From positions 1 to 46,227 of the IMG/VR virus record IMGVR_UViG_3300046359_000009: DNA of 46,227 nt. One strand, given 5' to 3'. Position numbers and translations under genes: made by a program. The notes under the pieces were generated by a model. That model was not told the origin of the DNA, searched no databases, and saw nothing but the letters and a program-made list of their open reading frames with translations. Positions 21,694 to 31,257 of the stretch are shown piece after piece (position 1 is the first letter of the stretch; each line of letters opens with the position of its first letter). Source of the stretch: a virus.

Positions 21694-22185
21694 TTACTTG
21701 GTTAATTTACTTATGGTGTCATCTTTTAATTGAGAATTGCGAGAAGACCCACGATGAAAGTTAATGATAGTACCTGTAAGTGTCCACAAGGAACCTAATG
21801 CCATATAAACAATTTCTTTATTCTCAACAGGCACACCTTTAAAGAATGCAAGCCAAGATACAATCACTGCAGCACTGACGATAATGAAATCTAGGATATA
21901 AGCTGCGTTTTTAGCTAGTGTAGAAGCAACGCTGGATTCTTGCACACGAGCATTCATATCACGAGCACTTGCAGTATTTTTATTGTGCTGTTCTTCTTGG
22001 AATTCTTCGTGCTTAGAAGCTGCTAGTTTTAATTCTGCGATCTTTTCAGCAGACATTTCAGGTTCCAGCTTTATACCTGTTTTCTCTTCCACATAATCTA
22101 AACCCTTGTCAACTACAACTTGTGCAAGCTTTGGTAATCCCGCAGAGATTAATGAACTTACTATTCCCGATATTAATGGTAACAT
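21694..22185 (-). CDS. Holin-like 3TM protein (GTA_holin type)
   Basis: 163 aa. The N-terminal helix is hydrophobic (LPLISGIVSSLISAGLPKLA). A charged helical middle contains AELKLAASKHEEFQEEQ and SARDMNARVQ. Two membrane segments follow at about 93-113 and 125-145, then a basic SSRNSQLKDD tail. This order matches the holin of 3TMs family used for endolysin release. The gene lies between a second holin-like gene and the endolysin. Confidence 0.78.
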   Translation of the reverse strand: MLPLISGIVSSLISAGLPKLAQVVVDKGLDYVEEKTGIKLEPEMSAEKIAELKLAASKHEEFQEEQHNKNTASARDMNARVQESSVASTLAKNAAYILDFIIVSAAVIVSWLAFFKGVPVENKEIVYMALGSLWTLTGTIINFHRGSSRNSQLKDDTISKLTK

Positions 22186-22186
22186 G

Positions 22187-22414
22187 TTATAATCCTACTA
22201 TTAATTTGAGTACGTTAGTAATACCCATTGATTGAGTTAGTACAACTAACACTGCACCGATTGCCAAGTATTTAATCTGATTTAACGTCTTTTCAATACC
22301 AGATAAAGAATTGCGTAAATCTGTAGAGATATCTTGCAGTTTCTTTAGTTCTTCTGCGTGATCTTCTACTTTTAACTCTAGTTTAATAACACGGTGTTCA
22401 ATTTGTTCTGACAT
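22187..22414 (-). CDS. XhlA-like coiled-coil membrane protein, possible holin partner
   Basis: 75 aa. A long amphipathic coiled coil (residues 5-48, with VEDHAEELKKLQDISTD) is followed by one C-terminal membrane segment (YLAIGAVLVVLTQSMGI). This arrangement resembles haemolysin XhlA, which assists lysis. It is the first gene of the lysis transcript, behind a promoter and leader hairpin. Confidence 0.7.
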   Translation of the reverse strand: MSEQIEHRVIKLELKVEDHAEELKKLQDISTDLRNSLSGIEKTLNQIKYLAIGAVLVVLTQSMGITNVLKLIVGL

Positions 22415-22476
22415 AGTAATACCTTTGACTGCTAGTTTGCTGTATAACGTTAGTTATGATCTGTAATAAAAATAAA

Positions 22477-22514
22477 GCCTGAAAACCGTCTGAATTAACA
22501 GAAAGCTTTCAGGC
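22477..22514 (-). terminator. Terminator-like hairpin in the leader of the lysis operon
   Basis: Read on the minus strand, GCCTGAAA (22514-22507) pairs with TTTCAGGC (22484-22477), followed by TTTATTTTTATT. The hairpin begins about 8 bases after the start expected from the promoter at 22528. It can terminate that transcript itself, so it looks like an attenuator. It could equally be the terminator of the upstream tail operon. Confidence 0.65.
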
Positions 22515-22527
22515 GAAAGTTAAGACT

Positions 22528-22556
22528 ATTATATCATAACTAGTTGGTTAAATCAA
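22528..22556 (-). promoter_or_regulatory. Sigma70-type promoter of the lysis genes
   Basis: On the minus strand TTGATT (22556-22551) and TATAAT (22533-22528) are separated by 17 bases. It lies directly after the cupin gene and drives the holin-like and endolysin genes. Confidence 0.7.
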
Positions 22557-22562
22557 GGGTGA

Positions 22563-22916
22563 TTATGAACAAATAGGACCAGCTAATGACAGAGGTTTAA
22601 CACCTTCGGGTATCATTGTTGGGTCTAAAATTTCATTATTATCTTTATCACGTAAAGCATGAATACAGTAAGCTACTGTTTCATCTGTCAAAGCCTCTAA
22701 CTCATGCACTTTATCTTTGTGGATATAGATCATGTGTGGGGCTGTGAACTCAGATGATACGCCATCTACGGTAACTTTAAGTTTACCTTTGGCTAATAAG
22801 GTCAAATGGTCGAACTGGTGCGTGTGCCCGTGCTCGATATCTCCCGCTTTTACAAAGTGCATCATGCGGGAGAATAAATTAGCTACACAACCAATGGATA
22901 CATTAGGGGTACTCAT
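22563..22916 (-). CDS. Cupin-fold protein
   Basis: 117 aa with the two cupin motifs: HGHTHQFDHLTLLAKGKLKV (two or three His as metal ligands) and APHMIYIHKDKVHELEAL. Small cupins of this kind occur in phage tail regions with unknown function. The C-terminal 30 residues form an extended tail. It overlaps the upstream gene by 4 bases and is the last gene before the lysis promoter. Confidence 0.75.
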   Translation of the reverse strand: MSTPNVSIGCVANLFSRMMHFVKAGDIEHGHTHQFDHLTLLAKGKLKVTVDGVSSEFTAPHMIYIHKDKVHELEALTDETVAYCIHALRDKDNNEILDPTMIPEGVKPLSLAGPICS

Positions 22917-23185
22917 AGGATGTTCACCACAGGAATTTCAGCAGAAGGGGGTGTTGGGAATGGTGAAGTAGTAACGGGATTTTCAGTTACCAAGATAAAC
23001 TCTTTGATTTCCCCGTATTTACCTGCGACTGCGTCCTGAAAAAGTTTTTTACCGTGGTTTTCCGGGTCGCTTAAAGAAGCTGTAAACGGGTGCTCTTCAC
23101 TAAAATGCTCCCATTTTACAATTAAATCAATTGTGTCTTGGGACTCGTTTGACCATCGCAGGTCTTTTGCGTATTCAATTTTCAT
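22913..23185 (-). CDS. Small tail-region protein, 90 aa
   Basis: Starts MKIEYAKDLRWSNESQDTID, then PFTASLSDPENHGKKLFQDAVAGKYGEI. It reads like the short proteins found next to tail fibres in many phages, where they are often annotated as tail-fibre assembly proteins. Proline-rich C-terminus. The role is inferred from position only. Confidence 0.6.
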   Translation of the reverse strand: MKIEYAKDLRWSNESQDTIDLIVKWEHFSEEHPFTASLSDPENHGKKLFQDAVAGKYGEIKEFILVTENPVTTSPFPTPPSAEIPVVNIL

Positions 23186-23201
23186 TTTGCAAATCCTTTT
23201 A

Positions 23202-23570
23202 TTAAGAAATTCTTACGAACAAACTTGGGAGCCAATAGTATATTAAATTACCATAGGAGTCATATGGTGAAGTCTGATAACTAAATCCGTATGACATCTT
23301 TCTCCAAGTTCCAGATGGTGCTATACCGCCTCCGGGGTAGGTGCCGTAGATGTTTCTAGTAACAGCGCCAAAAGGAGTAATACCAGTTAATGAATGCCGC
23401 AAACTTGATCCCGCTATTGTGGCACCTTGGGCCAAATCTGAATTGACTGCATGCATTAAAATTGCGTAAGTACCAACGACACCAAAGTCTGTGCTAGGGG
23501 TTGCTGCAGCAGTACTCTGCGTACTACCATCATTGAATACAATATCACCACCTCTAACTCTTACTGTCAT
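23202..23570 (-). CDS. Predicted tail-fibre or virion protein, 122 aa
   Basis: Begins with the GGDIVFNDGSTQSTAA segment typical of fibre proteins. A Gly/Tyr/Ser-rich beta region follows (GTYPGGGIAPSGTW, SYQTSPYDSYGNL). It overlaps the S74 fibre gene by 4 bases. Its composition and position point to a distal virion component. No specific fold was recognised. Confidence 0.55.
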   Translation of the reverse strand: MTVRVRGGDIVFNDGSTQSTAAATPSTDFGVVGTYAILMHAVNSDLAQGATIAGSSLRHSLTGITPFGAVTRNIYGTYPGGGIAPSGTWRKMSYGFSYQTSPYDSYGNLIYYWLPSLFVRIS

Positions 23571-24466
23571 AATTGATTCTCCAATTGTTTAATTTTTTCT
23601 TTTAACATTTCAACTTCCTTTGCCAACGCAATTGCAGAAACTAATGCTGCATTAGCATATGCAAGAGATAACATTCCATTTTCATTTTCAGAGACAACTT
23701 CAGGAAGTAACTTCTGCCAGTCTTGGGCAGATGACCCTGCTTGAGTCATCGGAATATCTGTTCTATCGTAAATACCTGATTTTACTTTAGATAGTTTTTC
23801 TACGAAGTCAACAGGTAACTCTCTCCAATTTGTCTTTAAACGTTCATCAGATGTTGCTTGAACTTCAGATGCATAAATAGTATCTAAACCGGGATTACAA
23901 AAAATACCTCCTGTAGCATATATACTATTTCCAGAGCCCCAAAGCAGTGCATAAGTGCCATTTGAATCGTTGTTATAATTTACAACAACTTGAGAAGATA
24001 CCGATGCATTAGTTGCATTAGTTGCATTGGTAGCTGTAGCTGCATTACCAGAGATATTACCACTAATCGTACTTGTAAAAGTTTTAGTTCCTGTAATAGT
24101 TTGATTACCAGAGGTTGAAACATCACCTGTTCCTGAGATTTGTTTGTAATTTGTTGTATCTGAGCTTGGGTCTGTAGTACCAGAACCACTTGCCGCAATT
24201 CTACGATAAGCTAAACCGTTAATGGGGCTCCAAACCGCAGCACCATTTTCATATGTTGTACCGCTAACCCATTTGACAATGTTAACAACAGACAGTGCAG
24301 AGGCAGAAGCAGCAACAGCACTTTCTTCTTTTTGGTTTACGTTCTCTTGTAGTGCATTTGCTTCGGTTTGAAATAAAGGTAAAGCACTTAAGAAAGTGTC
24401 TGCCCTGTCGTTGAAATTTGTAGGGTCTTGCCTACTTGGTGGGGTTGGTAATGCTGTAATAGACAT
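23567..24466 (-). CDS. Tail fibre with S74 intramolecular chaperone domain
   Basis: 299 aa. The N-terminal 60 residues are helical with Ala-rich repeats (SAVAASASALSVVNIVKW), probably the attachment coiled coil. The middle is beta-repeat fibre (TGTKTFTSTISGNISGN, then repeated NAT units). The C-terminal 95 residues are a Peptidase_S74 chaperone starting at SDERLKTNWRELP, with LLPEVVSENENGMLSLAYAN and an end coiled coil. S74 domains trimerise the fibre and then cleave themselves off just before the Ser of SDERLK (Ser206), so the mature fibre should be about 205 residues. Confidence 0.88.
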   Translation of the reverse strand: MSITALPTPPSRQDPTNFNDRADTFLSALPLFQTEANALQENVNQKEESAVAASASALSVVNIVKWVSGTTYENGAAVWSPINGLAYRRIAASGSGTTDPSSDTTNYKQISGTGDVSTSGNQTITGTKTFTSTISGNISGNAATATNATNATNASVSSQVVVNYNNDSNGTYALLWGSGNSIYATGGIFCNPGLDTIYASEVQATSDERLKTNWRELPVDFVEKLSKVKSGIYDRTDIPMTQAGSSAQDWQKLLPEVVSENENGMLSLAYANAALVSAIALAKEVEMLKEKIKQLENQL

Positions 24467-24478
24467 TCTTATTCCTTA

Positions 24479-25831
24479 TTAAATTAAACCTTCGATCTGC
24501 AAATTACAGATAGAGTGCATTGGATAGGAAATCTCTGTTGAGAAATCCTTATAAAACCCGTAGATGATTAGCGGCTCTTCAAATTGAACATCGGTACTTG
24601 CAAGCCAAAGAACAGGTGTAGCCCTAAACTGATATAAAATACGTTGAACTTTATTTAAGTTAGCATTTGTTAGAGATATCGTAGCATTCATGCGTTTGCT
24701 GAAGTTTCTTTTTACAAAGCTGGTATTACCAAACTCATCTACGTCTTTTCTAGAGTAATCAATAATCCCTGAGTTCACGCCATACTGTGTAGTACCTAAA
24801 TATTTTAACTGTCCTGAAATAAATGTACCAACTGATAGTGTACCTAGACCAGAGACTTTAATAGAAATCAAACCATTAGATACCTTCGGAACATCTAGGT
24901 ATAAACTACTAGTTCGTAGAGTGTCTTCATCGTAGAAGAAGTAACTAAACCAATCTAATGATTCCTCACCAGATAATTGCTGTGAGTTGTGATATACGGG
25001 CTGATGTGTGCTAACGTCTGTAACTGAAATAGAAGTTCTATCTGCAACTATATTTAGAAGTGATACAGTATCCACTGAACTAGATGTAATTGCAAATATG
25101 ATATCTGAGTTAGCAGATGATACGCTACTGATTTGTTCATCAAACATTGCCATCTTATTTGTTGGCCCTGTACGGACCCAATAAGCGTCAGTGTATGGCG
25201 ATACAATCGGTGGTGTATGATTTAAGTTACCAGCTTGTAGACTTTCGTAAGTTCCATAAGCACCATATACAACTTTTGCACCTAATGCATAAGTAGTTGC
25301 ACTAGACCATGTTGGATTACTTTCAGTTAGCGTAGTGTAAACTAAACCAGAGCCTGTAATAACGTCTGCTGCTCTAGTTGCAGGAGAGCCGTTGGTTGAA
25401 ATCCAGCTTGTAGCATTAGAACCTAACTCTAATTGTGCTTTTTGAACAGTGCCTGTTACGGTTAACGTTAAACTTCCTGCTGTTGGTGTAAACGTATAGC
25501 TTGTTCTTACCGGATAAGTACCTGTACCAATAACGGTAGTAGAGTGAACACCAGATAAAACCACAGTACCTGTACCATAGAAAGATAAAGTATATTGTGA
25601 TGCTGTTACGGTAGCACTTTGCGTAACAAGAGTAGTTGAATTTAAGAGAATGTTTGTACTAGCTGCTTCAACTAATACACCTCTAAACTCCCTTGTGATG
25701 GGTTCATAGTCAATACGAACAGCATTAATTGCTGCAGTTTGCATTGTGCCTGTACTATCGAAATAAGTACCTATCGTACTCCTAGTAATAGAACCAGTGC
25801 TATTAATTGTTTCTGGTTTTACTAAATTCAT
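24479..25831 (-). CDS. Tail tip/fibre protein, 450 aa
   Basis: N-terminal segment IDYEPITREFRGVLVEAAST then NILLNST, seen in phage structural proteins with carbohydrate-binding-like beta domains. A beta-sandwich region follows to about 160 (SLTLTVTGTVQKAQLELGS), then a region of tail-tip type with WSSATTYALGAKVVY and YHNSQQLSGEESLDW. It lies between the small assembly gene and the S74 fibre gene, so a distal tail role fits. The exact family is uncertain. Confidence 0.6.
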   Translation of the reverse strand: MNLVKPETINSTGSITRSTIGTYFDSTGTMQTAAINAVRIDYEPITREFRGVLVEAASTNILLNSTTLVTQSATVTASQYTLSFYGTGTVVLSGVHSTTVIGTGTYPVRTSYTFTPTAGSLTLTVTGTVQKAQLELGSNATSWISTNGSPATRAADVITGSGLVYTTLTESNPTWSSATTYALGAKVVYGAYGTYESLQAGNLNHTPPIVSPYTDAYWVRTGPTNKMAMFDEQISSVSSANSDIIFAITSSSVDTVSLLNIVADRTSISVTDVSTHQPVYHNSQQLSGEESLDWFSYFFYDEDTLRTSSLYLDVPKVSNGLISIKVSGLGTLSVGTFISGQLKYLGTTQYGVNSGIIDYSRKDVDEFGNTSFVKRNFSKRMNATISLTNANLNKVQRILYQFRATPVLWLASTDVQFEEPLIIYGFYKDFSTEISYPMHSICNLQIEGLI

Positions 25832-25843
25832 AATTTATCTTTC

Positions 25844-26176
25844 TTATACTGGTTTCGGATACTTAGCTTTTATTTCTGAGCATTTTCTGATGTATTCATC
25901 AATTTGATTTTGATCGCCTTTTACTACACCATCTATGTATTCAGTAATAGGAGGATATTCTTGAGCACGTAACGATTGATATTCAATTGCTGAATTATCT
26001 GGAATTTCATTTGGTATAAGAACTAGTACATCATCAATGCACTCGACTCTATTACCTTGTTCAACACCTTTAATTAGTGCAGAATATTCAATATCTGAAA
26101 TAGCAATGAAATTATCTAATATATCTACATTAGGAATAGCAAAACGCTCTTTATCTTTTAAATAATATTTAGGCAT
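25844..26176 (-). CDS. Possible tail-fibre assembly protein, 110 aa
   Basis: The C-terminal half, with YQSLRAQEYPPITEYIDGVV and IDEYIRKCSEIKAKYPKP, is the pattern of short helical proteins that follow tail genes. I place the start at the ATG at 26176 (MPKYYLK) because it overlaps the previous TGA and has GAGG 8 bases upstream. A start 27 bases earlier lacks a ribosome site. Confidence 0.6.
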   Translation of the reverse strand: MPKYYLKDKERFAIPNVDILDNFIAISDIEYSALIKGVEQGNRVECIDDVLVLIPNEIPDNSAIEYQSLRAQEYPPITEYIDGVVKGDQNQIDEYIRKCSEIKAKYPKPV

Positions 26177-26745
26177 CAGTCGATCCTCATGATACGTAGA
26201 CAACCTGCGTAACCAGCAGCCGAATAAAGTACATAAGATTGCAGAGGAGAAGGAGTACCAGCAGTGATTAATTCTCCAGCATTTAGATAACCCCAGTAAG
26301 ACGATTCGCTAAATTTATTATTATAACCAGAATGATCATGTTCCCATGCACCAGTTGTTCTATTCTCCAAAGCATCTCTTGATCCGTTTATACCTATACC
26401 AATATACATATCAGTACCAATAGAACGAGCAGTAGCTCTGCATAAATATAATCCAGACTTTAGAACATAAATACCATCGGTAGATGATACCCAATCTAAA
26501 CTCGAACCATTTCCTTTTCCACTATTATATCTAAATTTATAATCAGATATCCAACTAGTTTGACCGATCTTAGCAGCCCATTCACCACCTAGAGTTTTAG
26601 CTCTGTAAGCAGTCGTAGAAGTGGCTACAGCGAATCTATTTTCATCGGTAATAAAAAGGGGTTCACCTTCTAGCAAACCCCCTGTAGAAGCTAGAGCATC
26701 TATCTTAGCTCTAGTACCTCGTTTTAATTGAATCGTTGTTGTCAA
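26176..26745 (-). CDS. Tail-fibre-like protein, 189 aa
   Basis: Starts TTTIQLKRGTRAKIDALAS, followed by LLEGEPLFITDENRFAVAT, a common N-terminal virion-attachment pattern of phage fibres. The rest is a jelly-roll-like beta domain (YVLKSGLYLCRATARSIG, GYLNAGELITAG) resembling C1q-type receptor-binding heads. It comes directly after the tape measure gene with a 4-base overlap. Confidence 0.6.
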   Translation of the reverse strand: MTTTIQLKRGTRAKIDALASTGGLLEGEPLFITDENRFAVATSTTAYRAKTLGGEWAAKIGQTSWISDYKFRYNSGKGNGSSLDWVSSTDGIYVLKSGLYLCRATARSIGTDMYIGIGINGSRDALENRTTGAWEHDHSGYNNKFSESSYWGYLNAGELITAGTPSPLQSYVLYSAAGYAGCLRIMRID

Positions 26746-29700
26746 ACGACACCTCCATCAATAGTAGCTGATACACTAAGTGTTTCACCATCTTGGTTAG
26801 CACGTTCTAGAATCTTAGCTGTTTTAGCGTTGTGTGAAACATCGGCTCTAACTTCAGCACGTAGACCTTGAACTTCAGTTACCAACGCAGATAATAACTC
26901 TTGATTACTAGAGGATGAATTTACAGAAGTTGGCGCACCAGTTGCTGATACAGAAGATACCGTAGGAACAGAGGTTGTAGCTGAAGAACTTAACAGACCG
27001 TTAGCACCGACATAACCTAATGTGTCTTGCAACGATTGCGCTAGTCTTGCACGGGCAACGATAATATCAGTTGCATTAACTGCACTAGAAGCTGCAATTT
27101 GTTCAAGACCTTTAGTAACTTCAGGTAGTTGAGCTAATGCAGTTAAGTCACCAGACCGAGCTTGTGCAGTTAGAATAGCAAATTGAGATTCCAATGCAGT
27201 ACTAGATGTATTAACACCACGTAGACGGTTAATTTCATCAACGATTGTAGTAGTCGCAGCAGTTAGTTTCTGCAATGATTCAGCAGCAGCAGCATCAGCT
27301 TCTTGCTTGTCTTTTAATGCATTGATCTGATCGTACAACGCTTTATTGGTATCATAGATTTTAGCGCGTTCTCTTTCACGGAGTGCAACAGTATCACCTT
27401 GTAACTCAAGTAGTTGAGCCTCTAGATCATAACGTTGTTGCATTACGTTATTGTATAAAGAACTCAACTGTTCAGCAGTAGCACCAGCACCTAGTACCAA
27501 TGCAGCAAGTTCATTACCTACATCTTTAAAAGTCGTAGCAATCTTATCTTGAATCTGTTCGTTAGTTAAACCATCAAAACTAATTTCAATTTTCTTAGTG
27601 TAACCTGCAATGTCATCTGAAGATTTACCAATGGCTTCTGCCATCATACTAGTTGAATTCTTTAGATCAGCAAAAGTAGCTTGTAGTGCATCAGAACCAG
27701 AGAACTCACCACGGTTTTCTCTCCAGTATTTTGGTCCACTGAAGAGACTACCAGATTTACGCATTGTAGTGTAACTGTTAATGTCACCCGAACCTAACGT
27801 ACCTTCAATACCACTACCAACTTGTTTTGTAGTTTTAAATAGACCAAGAGCATTTGCCACCAGTAAAGCACCAGCTACATAAGGGATAGCACTGGCTACA
27901 GCAGCACCTGCAGATAAACCTGTACTTACACCTTGCATTCCTGCTGCACTGTAGGCGGCAGAGGCTGCTTCGACAGAACCACCACCAACGGTAGTCATAA
28001 AACCTGTAGCAAAAGATTCTCCTGCTGCTGCTAGTGTACTACCACCAATTGTAATGTTACCCAAGGATTTACTTGCTGCATTACTGATGAAATTACCAAC
28101 CAGTGAAGAACCTGAACCACCTCCACCAGATGAACCACCTAGTGCAGCGTTGACAAGGGCATTTACGATAACAGTGACAGGTTTCTTCAACTCAGCAACT
28201 AAGACATCACGAAGTTTTTTACTACCTGATTTACCACCTTCAAATAAAGCAGTTACAATACTATCAGAGATACCTGTTTTGAGATTATCAAATTGTTTCT
28301 GAAAATCTAGTGCAGCTTTAAGGTTAGCATCTTTATCTAGGTTTTCACGCTTTAAGATGAACTGCTTATACGCTTCTAATTCTAAATCTTCTTTTGTACC
28401 TGAAAGTAAGTTCAAAGATTTGATACGAGCAATCTCTTTTTCGTATTCAATTTGAATCTTCTTTAGTGCAAGTAACTTCTCAGCTTCCTTTTCTTCTTTA
28501 CCTACTAATGTTAACTTATAGTCGTATAGAGCAGATTCATCGATTAAAGCTTGAGTTGTTTGTTTAGAAGCGTCCAATTGTTTAGCACCAGCTTCAACCA
28601 ACTCGTTTCTGGTTTTGACCACTTGTTCGTTGATTTTCTGTTGACGTTCTAATTCATTAGCGATTAGTTCTTCAGCGTGAGCACGTTCAATAGCATTTGC
28701 AATTTCAATTCGCTGTTGTTCAGGATACTTTTTAAACGCAGGACTAGCGAAAATATCTAAAGCTAACTTCTGAGCTTTAGTATAATTCTCTTGTTCTTTA
28801 ATAGCACCATTAGTTAAGTTAGAAATTTTCGCTAAATCTGTAAGATAAGATTTGAAAAGTTTATCAGATTCTTTCTGACTATCTGTTTTAGGTGTTTTAT
28901 ATTTATCTTGAATATTTGCAATTAACTGCTCATATTGAACTTGTGAAATTTGACCACTCTTAACTAGACCTTGATACTTAGTTTCAGCTTCTGCGAGTTC
29001 TTTCTTACGTTTCATTTCGTTCGAAGCAAACTGCTCTGAATCTTTAATAAAACCTTCGTAAGCTTTTGCACTTCTAGCTTGATCTGAAAGTCTGGTTTGA
29101 TCTGCATCACTAGCTTGTTGTGTCAACTTTAATTGCTCTTTAAGTGCGAGTAGTTTAGCATTATTTGAAGCTTTAGTTGTATCTGAAGCACCAGTACCCA
29201 TTTTAATGGTATTTTCAACATCTGCTATTTCTTTTTTAATAGCTTCAGTTGGGGACGCTTTTCTCCACAGGCTTCTAAAAACATCATCAAAGAATTCACC
29301 AACATTAGATGATAAACTTTTAATAAAAACTGCAAAACCACTAAGTTCAGATTTTAACCTATCTTTTTGTTGGATAGTTACATCAGCATAAGCTTTCATT
29401 GCAACAGCAGCCGCTTCACTTGTTTTACCTTGTTGTGTAAGTTCGTAAACTAATTTTGTAATCTCAGGAGCTACCATTCCAGTTGCTCTTGCAATCTCAA
29501 GTAGTGCTTCAACTGGTTTCTCTTTTAATTTAGCAAATTGCTTAACGGTGTCTTCAATTGCAACGCCAGCAAATTTCAAGTTATTAGCTGCAACAACAAT
29601 CGTGTTAATCTCACCAGCTAAGAAGCCACCTTCTTTTGCCATTGCTTGAATGACCTTTAAGGCTGAAGCTGTTGTGACACCTACAGAATTTAAAGAATTT

Positions 29701-31172
29701 GCGTAGGAGATTGCTGCAGTTGTATTAACACCTAATGAAGCACCAGTTAGTACTAATTGTGTAGCCAATGCGTCTTGTTCTTTGATTACATCGGATAAAC
29801 CTTTACTGAGCATTACAAGACCTACTACAGCAACCGTACCTGCAACCTTACTAAGTGAAATGAAAGATTGAATCATTCTACCATTAGCAACTTCCATTAA
29901 TCTTGCATAACGTAAGCTTGAAATTAAACCATCATCTAACTGTTTTAACGCAGCCTTAGCTTCCGACATTCTGGTAAATGGGGCGATAATACTATCGGCA
30001 ATAGCTTTACCTGTTCCAGTAATCGCACCAGTAACTAGTTGACCAACAGCAAGTCCAATATCTTTAACACTAACAACCATTGCCTTACTAGCTTGAACCA
30101 GCATTTTACCCATGTCTGCACCAGCTACACCAGCCAGAGCAAATTGATCTCGTAACTGACCACCTTGTTGGAGTAGGATAGTTAACGGTGCTTGACCAGT
30201 AGCTAAACCAACACCGATATCAGTAATCTGTGGACCTAATGCCCGAGATAGATAGTCAACTTGACGATTACCAGCGGCTTTTTGCGTAGATAACATCTGT
30301 TCATTAAATAATTTTAATAAATCGGCTTGTTCTTTTGCAGTTTTACCGGATGCTTTTAAAGCCTGTTCAAATTTGATTTGCTTATTATTTGTTGCACTAG
30401 TAATTGTACCATTAGATTCTGTTAAACGATTGAGTCGTTCCATTTCGGATGAAATATAATTATTAGCTTTAGTGGCATCATTCTGCGCTTTAACTTGCTG
30501 ACGCATACTATTAGTACGAGCATCGTTTAAACGATTAAGTTCTACGCTCTTGTTAATGATCTGTTGGTACTCAGCATCTAACCCATCTAAGCTTCTTTTC
30601 TCGTGGTTATATAAAGCAATTAATCGCTCTTTTTCACGAGCAAGTTCGATCATTTGTTTTTCAGTTAAACCGAGACTTTGATTGAATAGTTTATTTACTT
30701 CTGAAGTAACCTTAGTTTCGTTACTAAGCTTTTGCATCAAACCAATGCTTTTATCAAACGCATCACCACCAATTAAACTTCGTTGAGTTTTTAATGTTGT
30801 CTCTAACTGCCCGAGTTCTTCATCTAATGCACCAGCAGCCTTAGCTGTAGCCATGTAGGATGCTTGACCTTTTGATAGACCAGTTGCCATGTAGCCGAGA
30901 ATCATTGTCTGACGCTCTAGTACACTTGTAGATTTACCTGTAGAATCTGCACTCTTTGTTTGAGCCTGTTCTAACTTGAGTTGAGCAAGTGCAGCTTTAG
31001 CAGCGGCTTCTTCAGCTTTGGATAATTCTTTATTACTCTTTGCAGATTCTTTTGTCAAGTCCTGCATTGGTTTGTTTAGTTTGGAAACCTCTGTTCCTAA
31101 CTCTTTAATTCTTGTTGCTGCTTTTTCTAAGTCGTCAGTTAAAACGACAAATTTAAGTTCGGCTAAATCCAT
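26742..31172 (-). CDS. Tail tape measure protein
   Basis: At 1476 aa this is the longest complete protein in the window. Long helical coiled-coil stretches fill the N-terminal 340 and residues about 650-1000. Hydrophobic helices occur near 450 (VAGTVAVVGLVMLSKGL) and 1130-1160 (AIPYVAGALLVANALGLF). A C-terminal charged region ends the protein. The start resembles lambda-type tape measures (ELKFVVLTDDLEKAATRIKE). Known tails scale at about 0.15 nm per residue, which would give a tail of roughly 220 nm (estimate). The ribosome site is AGGAGAAA just upstream. It follows the frameshifted chaperone genes as in lambda. Confidence 0.93.
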   Translation of the reverse strand: MDLAELKFVVLTDDLEKAATRIKELGTEVSKLNKPMQDLTKESAKSNKELSKAEEAAAKAALAQLKLEQAQTKSADSTGKSTSVLERQTMILGYMATGLSKGQASYMATAKAAGALDEELGQLETTLKTQRSLIGGDAFDKSIGLMQKLSNETKVTSEVNKLFNQSLGLTEKQMIELAREKERLIALYNHEKRSLDGLDAEYQQIINKSVELNRLNDARTNSMRQQVKAQNDATKANNYISSEMERLNRLTESNGTITSATNNKQIKFEQALKASGKTAKEQADLLKLFNEQMLSTQKAAGNRQVDYLSRALGPQITDIGVGLATGQAPLTILLQQGGQLRDQFALAGVAGADMGKMLVQASKAMVVSVKDIGLAVGQLVTGAITGTGKAIADSIIAPFTRMSEAKAALKQLDDGLISSLRYARLMEVANGRMIQSFISLSKVAGTVAVVGLVMLSKGLSDVIKEQDALATQLVLTGASLGVNTTAAISYANSLNSVGVTTASALKVIQAMAKEGGFLAGEINTIVVAANNLKFAGVAIEDTVKQFAKLKEKPVEALLEIARATGMVAPEITKLVYELTQQGKTSEAAAVAMKAYADVTIQQKDRLKSELSGFAVFIKSLSSNVGEFFDDVFRSLWRKASPTEAIKKEIADVENTIKMGTGASDTTKASNNAKLLALKEQLKLTQQASDADQTRLSDQARSAKAYEGFIKDSEQFASNEMKRKKELAEAETKYQGLVKSGQISQVQYEQLIANIQDKYKTPKTDSQKESDKLFKSYLTDLAKISNLTNGAIKEQENYTKAQKLALDIFASPAFKKYPEQQRIEIANAIERAHAEELIANELERQQKINEQVVKTRNELVEAGAKQLDASKQTTQALIDESALYDYKLTLVGKEEKEAEKLLALKKIQIEYEKEIARIKSLNLLSGTKEDLELEAYKQFILKRENLDKDANLKAALDFQKQFDNLKTGISDSIVTALFEGGKSGSKKLRDVLVAELKKPVTVIVNALVNAALGGSSGGGGSGSSLVGNFISNAASKSLGNITIGGSTLAAAGESFATGFMTTVGGGSVEAASAAYSAAGMQGVSTGLSAGAAVASAIPYVAGALLVANALGLFKTTKQVGSGIEGTLGSGDINSYTTMRKSGSLFSGPKYWRENRGEFSGSDALQATFADLKNSTSMMAEAIGKSSDDIAGYTKKIEISFDGLTNEQIQDKIATTFKDVGNELAALVLGAGATAEQLSSLYNNVMQQRYDLEAQLLELQGDTVALRERERAKIYDTNKALYDQINALKDKQEADAAAAESLQKLTAATTTIVDEINRLRGVNTSSTALESQFAILTAQARSGDLTALAQLPEVTKGLEQIAASSAVNATDIIVARARLAQSLQDTLGYVGANGLLSSSATTSVPTVSSVSATGAPTSVNSSSSNQELLSALVTEVQGLRAEVRADVSHNAKTAKILERANQDGETLSVSATIDGGVV

Positions 31173-31236
31173 AGCACTTTCTCCTGTTATAACGGAATTC
31201 TATATTTATATACCATGCAGATATACAAATATAGAA

Positions 31237-31252
31237 GCCCTCGTTAGAGGGC
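31237..31252 (-). terminator. Hairpin between tail chaperone and tape measure genes
   Basis: GCCCTC and GAGGGC pair perfectly around a 4-base loop. On the minus strand it is followed by TTCTATATTTG, a poor U-run, so it may only reduce read-through or protect the mRNA end. Confidence 0.5.
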
Positions 31253-31257
31253 AACTA

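Noticed and set aside
31177-31231. A promoter directly before the tape measure gene
   Set aside because: TTGTAT and TATAGA at 18 bases can be found on the minus strand but are weak in an AT-rich stretch; not strong enough to list.
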